34,870 bases of DNA from an uncultured Clostridia bacterium (GTDB lineage Bacteria > Bacillota > Clostridia > TANB77 > CAG-465), in contig CANQUF010000011.1 of assembly GCA_947626975.1 (NCBI GenBank), positions 1 to 34,870 on the forward strand, written 5' to 3'. Both the position numbers and the translations under genes were made by a program. The notes beneath the pieces were generated by a model. That model ran no database searches and was not told where the DNA came from. It saw only the letters and a list, made by a program, of their open reading frames with translations. This document shows, one piece after another, positions 17,851 to 29,500 of this stretch (its first letter is position 1; every line of letters starts with the position of its first letter).

Positions 17851-18230
17851 TGAAACAATGGATAATTTTGATTGTATCTATAATATTATTAATATTTGCA
17901 GGATGTTGGCAAATTCATTATCTTGAAAAAACTGCAAGATATACATTAGCAGATATTGAATATGTAAAAAATACAGCAATTAATGGTAATTATAAGTTAA
18001 GTCAAGAAGGAATTAATAATATAAAAAGTACATGGGATAGTATAAAGCCAGTATGGCATATTTTTATTGATAGTAATGAAATAGATGAAGTAGAGGAGAC
18101 GATTGAGAAATTAAAATCTTATGCAGATGAAGAAAATAAAGAAGAAATTATAATAAATGCAAATGAATTAAATAGAACTATTAATTATATTGTTTCAAAA
18201 CAGCAAATAAAATTAGGTAACATATTATAA
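17850..18230 (+). CDS. DUF4363-family protein
   Basis: 126 aa, N-terminal TM; start overlaps the DUF421 stop by 1 nt (TAATG), the usual DUF421-DUF4363 arrangement. Confidence 0.7.
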   Translation: MKQWIILIVSIILLIFAGCWQIHYLEKTARYTLADIEYVKNTAINGNYKLSQEGINNIKSTWDSIKPVWHIFIDSNEIDEVEETIEKLKSYADEENKEEIIINANELNRTINYIVSKQQIKLGNIL

Positions 18231-18234
18231 TGTA

Positions 18235-18273
18235 AAAATAGCTTAAGAAATTACATATAACTTAAGCTATTTT
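18235..18273. terminator. Bidirectional terminator between DUF4363 and dapA
   Basis: AAAATAGCTTAAG ... CTTAAGCTATTTT perfect 13-bp stem. Confidence 0.8.
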
Positions 18274-18278
18274 ATATA

Positions 18279-19163
18279 TTAATTAAGTATGTCTTCATAT
18301 GATTTAATAAGTAAATCTCTATTAGATTTATTCATGCTACTTAAAGGTAATCTTACACCTCCAACATTAATATCAATATAATTCATTAATTCTTTTATTG
18401 GAATAGGGTTTACTTCAATAAATAATTTTTTTATTAGATCAAAATATTTAAATTGTAGATCCCTAGCTTTATTTATATCTCCTTTAAAGTAATTTTTACA
18501 TATATCATGTACCTCTTTAGGAAATACATTAGCCAGTACTGATATAACACCAGCACCACCAAGAGATAAAATAGGTAATATTTGATCATCATTTCCAGAA
18601 TAAATATAGAAATCTTTATCAACCTTAGAAGCTATTTCTGAAATTTGAGAAATATTAGAGCTAGCTTCCTTAATAGCGCAAATATTTTTAATTTTGGATA
18701 ATTTAATTACTGTATCAGTTTCTATATTAACTGACGTCCTAGTTGGTACATTATATAATATAATAGGTATATCTACAGACCTTGCAATTTCTTTATAATG
18801 TAAATATAAGCCCTCTTGTGTACATTTGTTATAATAAGGTGTAACTATAAGTAATCCATCTGCACCAACCTTATTTGCATATTTTGACATTTCAACTGCA
18901 ATATTAGTATTATTTGAACCTGTACCAGCTATTACTGGAATTTTACCACATGCTTTCTTTACACAAAATTCAATAAGTTTCTTCTTTTCATCATTTGAAA
19001 GAGTAGAAGATTCACCAGATGTACCACATATAACTAATGCATCAGTTTTATTTTTAATATGATAGTCTATTAAATATTCTAATTTTTCAAAGTCTATATA
19101 ATTATTTTTATCAAATGGTGTAACAAGAGCTACACCTGAACCTTTAAATAGCATTTGCAACAC
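18279..19163 (-). CDS. dapA: 4-hydroxy-tetrahydrodipicolinate synthase
   Basis: GVALVTPF, CGTSGESSTLS, catalytic-Lys region CAIKEASSN. Confidence 0.95.
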   Translation of the reverse strand: MLQMLFKGSGVALVTPFDKNNYIDFEKLEYLIDYHIKNKTDALVICGTSGESSTLSNDEKKKLIEFCVKKACGKIPVIAGTGSNNTNIAVEMSKYANKVGADGLLIVTPYYNKCTQEGLYLHYKEIARSVDIPIILYNVPTRTSVNIETDTVIKLSKIKNICAIKEASSNISQISEIASKVDKDFYIYSGNDDQILPILSLGGAGVISVLANVFPKEVHDICKNYFKGDINKARDLQFKYFDLIKKLFIEVNPIPIKELMNYIDINVGGVRLPLSSMNKSNRDLLIKSYEDILN

Positions 19164-19234
19164 TTTCCTTTCACAAAATATATATAATATATTTATACTA
19201 GAAAAATGTAAATTATATTCATAAAATTAAAATA

Positions 19235-19264
19235 AAAATAGACGCTAAAGTAAGCATCTATTTT
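19235..19264 (-). terminator. Terminator of ysxC
   Basis: Minus strand AAAATAGATGC...GCGTCTATTTTTATTTT with one mismatch. Confidence 0.6.
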
Positions 19265-19833
19265 GTATTATTTAAAATTATATTTTCTATTTCAGCAGTT
19301 CCAATTTTAAGTATACTTGAATATGCAATTATATTTTCTTTTGCAAAGAGAACTTTAGTTATATTGTTTAAATATTCAGGAATTTTTGTTTTAGCTACTT
19401 TATCAGCCTTTGTTGCAATAATAGTAAATGGAATGCCTTTTTGAGCTAACCAATCATACATTAATCTATCATCTTTAGTTGGATTGTGTCGTATATCTAC
19501 TAATAAAAATATATGAGAAATATTTTTATTTGTTTCAATATAATAATTAATCAAATCAGAAGTATTTTCCTTTTCTATTTTTGACATATTTGAATATCCA
19601 TATCCAGGTAAATCCACTATATAAAAGTCATTATTTACGTTGTAAAAATTAAGGCATTTAGTTTTACCAGGTGAGTTTCCAACTTTTGCAAGATGTTTAT
19701 TATTTGATAATGTATTTATAAAAGAAGACTTACCTACATTTGATTTACCAACTAATACAATTTGTTTTAAATCTGTATTTATTATTTTATTTTTAGAAAA
19801 AACGGAAGTTTCAAATTTCATATTTTTTAACAT
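19258..19833 (-). CDS. ysxC: Ribosome-biogenesis GTPase YsxC/EngB
   Basis: GKSNVGKSSFINTL, DLPGYGYS, ATKADK. Confidence 0.93.
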   Translation of the reverse strand: MLKNMKFETSVFSKNKIINTDLKQIVLVGKSNVGKSSFINTLSNNKHLAKVGNSPGKTKCLNFYNVNNDFYIVDLPGYGYSNMSKIEKENTSDLINYYIETNKNISHIFLLVDIRHNPTKDDRLMYDWLAQKGIPFTIIATKADKVAKTKIPEYLNNITKVLFAKENIIAYSSILKIGTAEIENIILNNTK

Positions 19834-19915
19834 AATTTTACCTCACAAATATATATAATATAATAACATAAAAAAGTTATAAAATAAAGTAGAGAAGGAA
19901 AGATAAATAGAAAAA

Positions 19916-19946
19916 CTACACTTTAAATTAAATTATTAAAGTGTAG
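19916..19946 (-). terminator. Terminator of serS
   Basis: CTACACTTTAA ... TTAAAGTGTAG with T-run on the minus strand. Confidence 0.75.
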
Positions 19947-19958
19947 TAAAATTGTATA

Positions 19959-21236
19959 CTATTTTTTCTTTTCTATTTTAGTCATACCACCCATATATGG
20001 TATAAGTACTTTTGGAATATTTACAGATCCATCAGCATTTTGATTTAACTCAAGGAGAGGGATAAGTATTCTTGGAGAGGCAATAGCAGTATTATTTAAT
20101 GTATAACAATATTTTGTATTTCCATCTTTGTCTTTGTATTTTATATTACTTCTTCTTGCTTGGAAATCATTAAATGAAGAACAAGAATGTGTTTCACTAT
20201 ATTTTCCACGACTAGGCATCCATGCTTCAATATCATGCTTTCTTACTTGACCAACTCCCATATCACCAGTACATACTTTTACTACTCTATATGGAATATT
20301 TAATTCTTGTAATATTTCTTCTGCATTATTTAATAAAAAGTCATGTAGTTTGTATTGAGTATCATAGTCTGCTTCACATATAATAACTTGTTCTATTTTT
20401 GTAAATTGATGAACTCTATAAAGTCCTCTTGTGTCTTTACCATATGTACCAGCTTCACGTCTAAAACAGCTAGAATATCCACAATACATTTTAGGTAAAG
20501 TTTCAATATTTTCAAAAGTTTCATTGCTATGGTATGAAACTAAAGCTACTTCAGATGTACCAACTAAATATAAGTTATCTTCTGTAATTGCATAAGCTTG
20601 CTCACGTCCTGATGGGAAATAACTAGTACCATACATTGGAGCCTCTTTAACTAAAGTAGGAACAGTCATTGGAGTAAAACCTTTTTTTACAAGTTTATCT
20701 ACAACATATCTACATAAAGCCATTTCAAGTAAAACAGCTTCATTTTTTAGATAATATGATCTACTACCTGCAATTTTAACACCTCTTGGAATATCAATTA
20801 AATCTAAACTTTCAGCAAGTTCAACATGATCTTTTAATTTGAAGTCAAATGTTGGAATATCACCTACTTTTTTTATTTCAACATTTTCTTCATCAGATTT
20901 TCCAATTGGTACCTCATCAAAAGGTACACCAGGTACTTTATACATAAGTTCAGTATATTCTGCTTTTAATGGTTCTAGCTCTTTTTCAAATTTTAAAATT
21001 TCTTCTTTAATAGATTTTACTTCACTAACAATTTTAGCTTTTTCATCTGAACTAGATGAAGGTATTAATGAAGATAATTTATTTCTTCTTTCCTTTAATG
21101 AATCTAAATCTTTAGAAGTAGCAATAATAGTTTTATCTAAAAATAATAATCTATCAATATCAATTTCTATTAGCTTGTTCTTAGCAGCTTCTTTTACTTT
21201 ATCAGGATTTTCCCTTATATATTTAATATCTAACAT
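19959..21236 (-). CDS. serS: Serine--tRNA ligase
   Basis: MLDIKYIRENPDKVKEA N-terminus, class II motifs (FRREAGTYGKDTRGLYRVHQF, TLNNTAIASPRILIPLLE). Start at internal M5 preferred. Confidence 0.96.
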   Translation of the reverse strand: MLDIKYIRENPDKVKEAAKNKLIEIDIDRLLFLDKTIIATSKDLDSLKERRNKLSSLIPSSSSDEKAKIVSEVKSIKEEILKFEKELEPLKAEYTELMYKVPGVPFDEVPIGKSDEENVEIKKVGDIPTFDFKLKDHVELAESLDLIDIPRGVKIAGSRSYYLKNEAVLLEMALCRYVVDKLVKKGFTPMTVPTLVKEAPMYGTSYFPSGREQAYAITEDNLYLVGTSEVALVSYHSNETFENIETLPKMYCGYSSCFRREAGTYGKDTRGLYRVHQFTKIEQVIICEADYDTQYKLHDFLLNNAEEILQELNIPYRVVKVCTGDMGVGQVRKHDIEAWMPSRGKYSETHSCSSFNDFQARRSNIKYKDKDGNTKYCYTLNNTAIASPRILIPLLELNQNADGSVNIPKVLIPYMGGMTKIEKKK

Positions 21237-21318
21237 AATAATCATCACTCCTATATTACTTTATTTAAATTATAAAATAAAAAGTATTAAAAATCAAATA
21301 TAATAATTTATATTATTC

Positions 21319-21843
21319 CTAATCTTTTGTCATCATTTCAAGTAATTTTGAATATATTTTTTCAGCATTTTCACTCCAATTTTTGGAAATATTTTTTGCC
21401 TGTTCTTTATTACCTGCATATATAGTAATATTAACTAACTCGTCAATTCCATCTTTTATATAGCACGATACTTTATATTCATCAAATTTAATTGGAATAA
21501 TATTTGTATCAATTGAGTATTCAGTTTTAATTTCCATTATATTTTTATTTACCACTTTTTTTAAATTAAATATATTTACACCAGGAATTAATTCAATTAA
21601 CTCTTGTAGTGTAGAAGCACCTTCATCAGTAATACTATATAATACAGTATTATCTTTAAAAGTTTCTTTTATATAACCACTAGTTTTTAGCATATCAATA
21701 TAAATGCATACATCAAAGTATGTAATATCATCAAATTCATCACAAAATTTAACTATTTGATCTATTGTTAAAGGTATGGATGAAGTATTAAGAATATATA
21801 GTATAATAATTTTATTATCGAAAATATTTATATCTTTTGACAA
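21319..21843 (-). CDS. DUF4364-family protein
   Basis: 174 aa; N-terminal winged-helix-like segment and overall DUF4364 pattern. Confidence 0.7.
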   Translation of the reverse strand: MSKDINIFDNKIIILYILNTSSIPLTIDQIVKFCDEFDDITYFDVCIYIDMLKTSGYIKETFKDNTVLYSITDEGASTLQELIELIPGVNIFNLKKVVNKNIMEIKTEYSIDTNIIPIKFDEYKVSCYIKDGIDELVNITIYAGNKEQAKNISKNWSENAEKIYSKLLEMMTKD

Positions 21844-21989
21844 TTAAACCACCTTTATTTATTGAAACTGTAAAATAAATACTTTACAATTACATGTATA
21901 TATGATATCATAAATTTATGTAAAAATAAAGGAAATCTGCAAAAAAGCTGATATTTTTTAATATTTATTTTTATAATGGAGGTAATATT

Positions 21990-22682
21990 ATGAATAAGAA
22001 TAATTATATTATAGCAATAGATGGTGGAGCAGGAGTTGGAAAAACATCAATTTCTAAAGAATTAGCTAAAAGGTTAAATATAATATACATAGATACTGGT
22101 GCTATGTATCGTGCGGTTGCGCTATATTTTTTAATTAATGATATACAAATTACAGATGAAAATATACAAAAATATATTAATAATATAGATTTGGATATTA
22201 AGATAGAAAATGGAAATAATATTATAATATTAAATAATAAAGATGTAACTAATAGTATAAGAGATGAGAATGTATCTATGGCTGCCTCTTTAATATCAAA
22301 ATCTAAAATAGTTAGAGATATTTTAGTTGATAAACAAAGAAATATTGCTTTAAATAGAAGTGTAGTAATTGAAGGAAGAGATACTACAACTGTAGTATTT
22401 CCTAATGCTGATTTAAAAATATATCTTACTGCTTCTTTAGACGTTAGAGCAAAAAGAAGACATGATGATTTAGCTAAGTTAAATAAAACATCTAATATAA
22501 CTATTGAAAATGTAAAAGAGAATATGATAAAAAGAGATGAACAAGACACTACAAGAAAGGAGTCACCATTAATTGTAGCAGAAGATGCTATAAAAGTAGA
22601 TACCTCTAATAATGATGTAGATAAGTCTGTAAATATAATAATATCATTATTGAAACAAAAAGTTAAGGACATTAATGTCTAA
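21990..22682 (+). CDS. cmk: Cytidylate kinase
   Basis: IAIDGGAGVGKTSISKELAKRLNIIYIDTGAMYRA; IEGRDTTTVVFPNADLKIYLTAS. Confidence 0.94.
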   Translation: MNKNNYIIAIDGGAGVGKTSISKELAKRLNIIYIDTGAMYRAVALYFLINDIQITDENIQKYINNIDLDIKIENGNNIIILNNKDVTNSIRDENVSMAASLISKSKIVRDILVDKQRNIALNRSVVIEGRDTTTVVFPNADLKIYLTASLDVRAKRRHDDLAKLNKTSNITIENVKENMIKRDEQDTTRKESPLIVAEDAIKVDTSNNDVDKSVNIIISLLKQKVKDINV

Positions 22683-22696
22683 ATGGAAGGTTTAAT

Positions 22697-23281
22697 ATGA
22701 AAAAAGTAATAAAATGGCTTTTTAATGTATTTATATGTAATTTTCTTTATAGAGTAAAGTATAATAATATTGAAAAATTAGATGGACTTGGTAATTGTTT
22801 AATATGTCCAAATCATTCAAGTAAATTTGATGCAATATTTATATTTTGCAAAGTAAATAATTTACATATTATGGCAAAGGCGGAACTTTTTAAAAAGAAG
22901 CTTAATGCTAAAGTATTAAATGCCTTTAATGTTTTCCCTATAAGAAGAGGAGAAAATGATACAAGAAGTATATTTCATGCAATAAAAATATTTAAAAATT
23001 CAAATAAAAGTAAACTGTTAATATATATTGAGGGAGAAAAAGTAAAAAGAAATGAACAAAGAGGAGTAGAAAAAATAGGTCCTGTATTTATAGCAGCACA
23101 AGCTTCTGTACCTATTGTCCCTGTATATGTTACTAAAAATCCAAGATTATTTTCTAAAGTAGAAATTAATTTTGGTGATCCTATATACATAGATAAGAAT
23201 AAAATTAAAGATAAAACATACTTAAAAAATAGTTCTAAACAATTACTTGATACAATATATAATTTAAATACTAAGAAATAA
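22697..23281 (+). CDS. plsC: 1-acyl-sn-glycerol-3-phosphate acyltransferase
   Basis: NHSSKFDAIF (NHxxxxD) motif, EGEKVKRNEQRG block, PVYVTKNP. Confidence 0.88.
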   Translation: MKKVIKWLFNVFICNFLYRVKYNNIEKLDGLGNCLICPNHSSKFDAIFIFCKVNNLHIMAKAELFKKKLNAKVLNAFNVFPIRRGENDTRSIFHAIKIFKNSNKSKLLIYIEGEKVKRNEQRGVEKIGPVFIAAQASVPIVPVYVTKNPRLFSKVEINFGDPIYIDKNKIKDKTYLKNSSKQLLDTIYNLNTKK

Positions 23282-23499
23282 TTATTTAAAATGTCCTAGT
23301 GTATAATTAAATACTCTAGGCATTTATATTTGAGTATAAGATAATATACTGTGTGCTATGTAATAAGTATAATAAAGATAGAAATGATATATATAAATAT
23401 TATATTAACATAAAATATTTATGTAAAATAACATTCCTTTTATTTTACATTAAGTTATAGCTACTTTTACTCTTTTTTGCTGTAATTTTACATAAAATA

Positions 23500-23528
23500 T
23501 TGACAAAAAAATATATATGTTGTAAAAT
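23500..23528 (+). promoter_or_regulatory. typA promoter TTGACA-N17-TAAAAT
   Basis: Consensus -35; followed at 23548-23565 by leader hairpin AACCTAA-ATTT-TTAGGTT. Confidence 0.6.
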
Positions 23529-23607
23529 AAATATATGTATTAAGTGTAACCTAAATTTTTAGGTTATATATTTTTGAGTAAATATAAAAGTTGAAAGGAA
23601 GATATAA

Positions 23608-25422
23608 ATGAAAAACTTAAGAAATGTCGCAATAATTGCCCATGTTGATCATGGAAAAACTACTCTAGTTGATTCACTTTTAAGACAAAGTGGAACTTTT
23701 AGAGAAAATGAACAAGTAGCTGAACGTGTAATGGATTCTAATGATATAGAAAGAGAAAGAGGAATAACAATATTATCTAAAAATACTGCTATACAATATA
23801 AAGATATAAAAATAAATATTGTTGATACACCAGGACATGCTGATTTTGGTGGAGAAGTTGAACGTGTACTTAAAATGGTAGATGGTGTATTATTAGTTGT
23901 AGACGCATTTGATGGCCCTATGCCACAAACAAGATTTGTACTTAGTAAAGCATTAGCACTAAATCTTGTACCAATTGTTGTATTAAATAAAATAGATAGA
24001 CCAGGAGCAAGACCAGAAGAAGTAGTAGATGAGGTATTAGAGTTATTTATGGATTTAAATGCTACAGATGAGCAATTAGATTTTAAAGTTGTATATGCTT
24101 CTGCGAAAAATGGATATGCTAAATTAAATATTGAAGATGAAGATAAAGACATGGAACCTTTATTTGAAACAATTGTTAATACAATTCCAGAACCTAGTGG
24201 AAGTAATGATGAGCCATTACAATTATTAGTAGCTAATATTGACTCTGATGAATATACAGGTAGAGTTGGAATTGGAAGAATTACAAGAGGTTCAATAAAA
24301 AATGGACAAGAAGTTGCATTATGCAAAAAAGATGGTAGTATTAAAAATATAAAAATTGGAAAGTTATATACATACAAAGGACTAAAAAGAGTAGAAACTG
24401 AAGTTGCAAATTGCGGTGATATAGTTGCAGTAAATGGAGTTGAAGGAATCAATATTGGTGAAACAATTGCTGATATACAAAAACCAGAAGCCGTTCCATT
24501 TGTTGATATTGATGAACCTACTGTATCTATGACATTTAGTGTAAATAATGGACCTTTTGCCGGAAAAGAAGGTAAATTTATAACATCAAGACATTTAAGA
24601 GATAGACTTTTTAAAGAACTAGAAACAAATGTTTCACTAAGAGTTGAAGAAACAGATAGTGCAGATAGCTTTAATGTATCAGGTAGAGGTGAATTACATT
24701 TATCTATATTAATTGAAAATATGAGAAGAGAGGGCTATGAGTTACTTGTGTCTAGACCAAAAGTTATATACAAAGTAATTGATGGAGTAAAATGTGAACC
24801 AATGGAACAAGTGACAATTGACGTACCAGAAGATTGCGTTGGAACTGTTATGCAAAAAATGGGATATAGAAAAGGTGAAATGACTAATATGTCACCTTCA
24901 CACTCAAATGCAGGTTATACAAGACTTGAATTTAAAATACCATCACGTGGACTTATTGGATTTAGAAATGAGTTTATGACTGATACTAAAGGTAATGGTA
25001 TAATGAATCATATTTTTGCAGGATATGAGAAAGATAAGGGTGAGATATCTTCAAGACAAAGAGGTGCAGTTATTGCATTTGAAACTGGTAAAGCAACAGG
25101 ATATGGATTATTTAATGCACAAGAAAGAGCTACACTATTTATTGGACCTGGTACTGAAGTTTATGAAGGAATGATTGTTGGAGAAAATTCTAGAAGTGAA
25201 GACTTAACTATTAATGTATGTAAAGAAAAACATTTGACTAATACAAGAGCTTCTGGTAGTGACGATGCACTAAAGCTTGTTCCACCTGTTAATATGTCTT
25301 TAGAGCAATCAATTGAATTCTTAAATGATGACGAACTAGTTGAGGTAACTCCTTTAAATATTAGACTAAGAAAGAAAATATTAGATCCTACAAAAAGATA
25401 TAGAGAAAGCAAAAAAAATTAA
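23608..25422 (+). CDS. typA: Translational GTPase TypA/BipA
   Basis: NVAIIAHVDHGKTTLVD, RERGITI, DTPGHADFGGEVERVL, LNKIDRPGARP and BipA C-terminal domain. Confidence 0.96.
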   Translation: MKNLRNVAIIAHVDHGKTTLVDSLLRQSGTFRENEQVAERVMDSNDIERERGITILSKNTAIQYKDIKINIVDTPGHADFGGEVERVLKMVDGVLLVVDAFDGPMPQTRFVLSKALALNLVPIVVLNKIDRPGARPEEVVDEVLELFMDLNATDEQLDFKVVYASAKNGYAKLNIEDEDKDMEPLFETIVNTIPEPSGSNDEPLQLLVANIDSDEYTGRVGIGRITRGSIKNGQEVALCKKDGSIKNIKIGKLYTYKGLKRVETEVANCGDIVAVNGVEGINIGETIADIQKPEAVPFVDIDEPTVSMTFSVNNGPFAGKEGKFITSRHLRDRLFKELETNVSLRVEETDSADSFNVSGRGELHLSILIENMRREGYELLVSRPKVIYKVIDGVKCEPMEQVTIDVPEDCVGTVMQKMGYRKGEMTNMSPSHSNAGYTRLEFKIPSRGLIGFRNEFMTDTKGNGIMNHIFAGYEKDKGEISSRQRGAVIAFETGKATGYGLFNAQERATLFIGPGTEVYEGMIVGENSRSEDLTINVCKEKHLTNTRASGSDDALKLVPPVNMSLEQSIEFLNDDELVEVTPLNIRLRKKILDPTKRYRESKKN

Positions 25423-25426
25423 TTAT

Positions 25427-25479
25427 AAAAAAAAGAACTACTAAATATTATATAATTTTATTTAGTGGTTCTTTTTTTT
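25427..25479 (+). terminator. Terminator of typA
   Basis: AAAAAAAAGAACTACTAAATA ... TATTTAGTGGTTCTTTTTTTT. Confidence 0.85.
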
Positions 25480-25537
25480 AATATTTTTAAGTATTTGTGT
25501 AGTTTGAAAATATTCTATATTTATCAAAATATAAATT

Positions 25538-25564
25538 ACAATAATCATTTTTTTTCATATAATA
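25538..25564 (+). promoter_or_regulatory. Sigma-K-like promoter candidate (AC-N16-CATATAATA) upstream of the collagen-like gene
   Basis: Matches AC-N16/17-CATANNNTA layout; AT-rich context lowers specificity. Confidence 0.35.
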
Positions 25565-25640
25565 TTATATATTACAATAAATAATATACAATTAATATAG
25601 ATAGTATATAATTTTGTAATAAATAGTAAAAGGGGGAAAA

Positions 25641-26321
<681 letters not shown>

Positions 26322-26393
26322 TTAATATATTCTAAAATAAAAAGATATTTAAAATATAAAATAAAAATGACTCTAAAAAATTATTTATAAAGG

Positions 26394-26424
26394 AATGAGT
26401 GAAGCTTTTTTCACTCATTTTTAT
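26394..26424 (+). terminator. Terminator of the collagen-like gene
   Basis: AATGAGTGAA-GCTTTT-TTCACTCATT + T-run. Confidence 0.8.
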
Positions 26425-26582
26425 CCTTTTAGGAAATTTACTACATATTTTGTATTTTTAATACTATTTTTGTAATATGAATAAATTTCCATGGAAAGTT
26501 AATTATATTTATTGCAATTTTTTTTTCTATATTATATAATTTAATTGTAATAATATAATTTGTTAAAGGGGTTGAATTTAAA

Positions 26583-29500
26583 ATGAAATATACACTAAAT
26601 AGTATTTTTAAAGAAGCTGATGAAAATTATAAAATAATAGAACAGACTAATCGACTACTAGAAACAACAGCGGATCTAAAAATACAAACTCATGCTGCAG
26701 GGCAATGGATTTTAGATAATATGTATATTATAGAAGAACAGTATGAAGATATAAAAGAAGATAAAAAGAGATTAAAAGGAAAGAAACTCCCTATTATAAA
26801 GACAAATGATGGTGAAAAATATATAACAATTTTTTTCTTAGCATACGAATTAATAGAAAAAAATACAGGATATGTTGACCAAAATTTAATTCTAAATTGT
26901 TTAAGAGAACATCAAAAATTATCATATTTAACATCCGAAGAGTTAAATTTATTTATGTTGATGTTAAAATTAGCATTACTTAAATTTATTGCAAGAATCT
27001 GTGAGACTATTGATAACTCTCAACTAAAAAAATTGGAAGTCGAACAGATACTTATATCAGAGTGTACTGATGAAAATTTGAAAAAAAGTTTAACAAATAA
27101 TTTTAAATTAAATATTAATTTTAGAGATTATATTTTAGATACAACAAAAATTAAAAGTACTAATACTGCTTTTGTTGAATATATGTCATATAGATTGAAA
27201 GAACTTGGAAAAAAAGGTGAAAAATATTTTTCAATCCTTACAGATGAAGCAGAGAAAATAGGCTTTACTATTGATGAAGCAATTGTAAAAGAGCATCTTG
27301 AAATTGCAAAATCAACAGATTATATGGGAAGAGCTATACTTGCTTTTAAGCAATTGCAAGGAATAAATTTTAGAGAGATTTTTGAAAAAGTAAATAAAAT
27401 TGATTTAACTTTAGCAGATGACTATACAGGGGAATTTGTGAAATGTGATTATAAAACAAAGACAAGATATCGTGAATATATTATAAAACTTGCAAAAAAA
27501 TATAATTTGTCTGAAATATATGTTGCTAAAAAGGCAGTAGAATGTTCTAAAAAGTATAAAAAACATGTTGGATTTTTTTTAATAGATGATGAAAAATGGT
27601 TACTAAAAAAAGCTTTAGGAAAGTCGTATATTAATAATGTAATATATAACAAAATAATTACTCCAATAAAACCATTTATATATATATCTTCAATTTTTAT
27701 ATTATCAATTTTAATCGCCTATGTTACTACATTTAAACTTTTGGTATTTGATAATATATATATAAAAACTATAGAGTTTATTCTTTCATTTATATTTTCA
27801 ATAGAGATAGTACAAAAGTTTATTAATTATATACTAAGAAAAATAGTACATCCAAAAATATTGCCAAGATTTGATTTTTCTAAATCTATTGATGAAAAAT
27901 ATCCTACATATATAGTTATGCCAACTATTATTTCTTCAGTAAATAAATTAGAAGAAATGATTAAAAAAATGGAAGTAACTTATCTTGCTAATCGCAGTGA
28001 TAATATATATTATATGTTACTTGGTGATTGTATTTCAAGCGATACACCAGATATTGAACTTGATAAAGATATATTAAATTATGCTAAGAAAAGGTTAGAT
28101 GAACTAAATAAAAAATATGTAGATAAACATATTCTGTTTAATTTTATATATCGTAAAAGAGTTTACTCAAAAGGTGAAAAATGCTACATGGGATATGAAA
28201 GAAAAAGAGGTGCTTTATCTGAATTTAATAAACTTATTTTAGGAAGACTTTCACAAGAGCAGATTAGTAAAAAGTTTAATATTATATATGATGATATTAT
28301 AAACGCTAAATATGCGATTACTTTAGATGAAGATAGTAAACTATCTTTAAATACGGCAAAGGATTTAGTGGGTATAATAGCACATCCTATAAATAGACCT
28401 ATACTTTCAAAAAATGGAAAAATTGTAAAAAAAGGCTATGGTATAATTCAACCATCTGTAGGACTTGATATTGAGTCTGCAAATAAATCAATATTTTCTA
28501 AAATTTTTGGTGGATTTGGTGGCTTAGATATTTATACTACTGCAATATCCGATGTTTATCAAGATGTTTTTGGTGAGGCTATTTTCTGTGGTAAGGGTAT
28601 ATACAATATAGAGTTATTTGATGATTTACTAAGTAAAGAAATTCCTGAGAATTTAGTATTATCACATGATTTGCTTGAAAGTTCATATATTAGAGCAGGT
28701 CTTGCTTCAGATATAGAATTACAAGATGATTTTCCAAGCAATTATATTGCATATATGAAAAGAAACCATAGATGGTATAGAGGAGATATGCAAATATTAC
28801 GTTGGTTAATAAGCCCAAAATCTAAAATTAATTTACTGTCTAAATGGAAAATATTTGATAATTTAAGACGACCATCACTTGATGTTTTTTTACTTTTAGC
28901 ATTAATATTATCACTTTTTTATACACCAGAAACTTTTGCAATAACTGCACTTATAGTTTTCTTTACAGTTAATTTTGGCGTATTTTTATCAATTATAGAT
29001 GTGTTATTGTTTGGACTAGAGAATCATACTAAAGAGGTGCAATATATACCAATTATTCATGGAATACAGGCAGATTTATTAAATATGTGTTATAATTTTG
29101 TACTTATTCCATATAAAGCATATATTTGCATAAATGCTTTTTCTCTGTCATTATATAGGATGCTTATATCACATAAAAAACTTTTACAATGGACTACAGG
29201 AGAGATACTTGAGAAAAGGTCAAAATCTAATTTAATGTATTATATTAAAAGTATGATTATAAATATTTTGGTAGGCATTTTCATTATAATAGTTCCTATA
29301 AGTAAAATAACAAAATTAGATGTATATATAATATTTAAAGACTTTATTGGTATGTCTATGATGATTGCCCCATTTCTTGCATATTTGTTAGGAAAAGACC
29401 ATTTATTTACAATTAAGTTAAAAAGAAAGATAAATCAAGATGATAAAGATGAAATTTTAGAAATTGCCAATAGAACTTGGAATTTCTTTGATAATATGAT

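Noticed and set aside
20839-21303. Plus-strand 154-aa ORF overlapping serS
   Set aside because: Antisense to a clear aminoacyl-tRNA synthetase, Ser-rich reverse-frame composition.
23291-23325. AATGTCCTAG...CTAGGCATT after plsC as terminator
   Set aside because: Imperfect stem with a bulge and no U-tract; too weak to call.
22004-25412. Minus-strand ORFs opposite cmk, plsC and typA (22004-22672, 22975-23190, 23649-24452, 25161-25412)
   Set aside because: Antisense shadows of strongly conserved genes.
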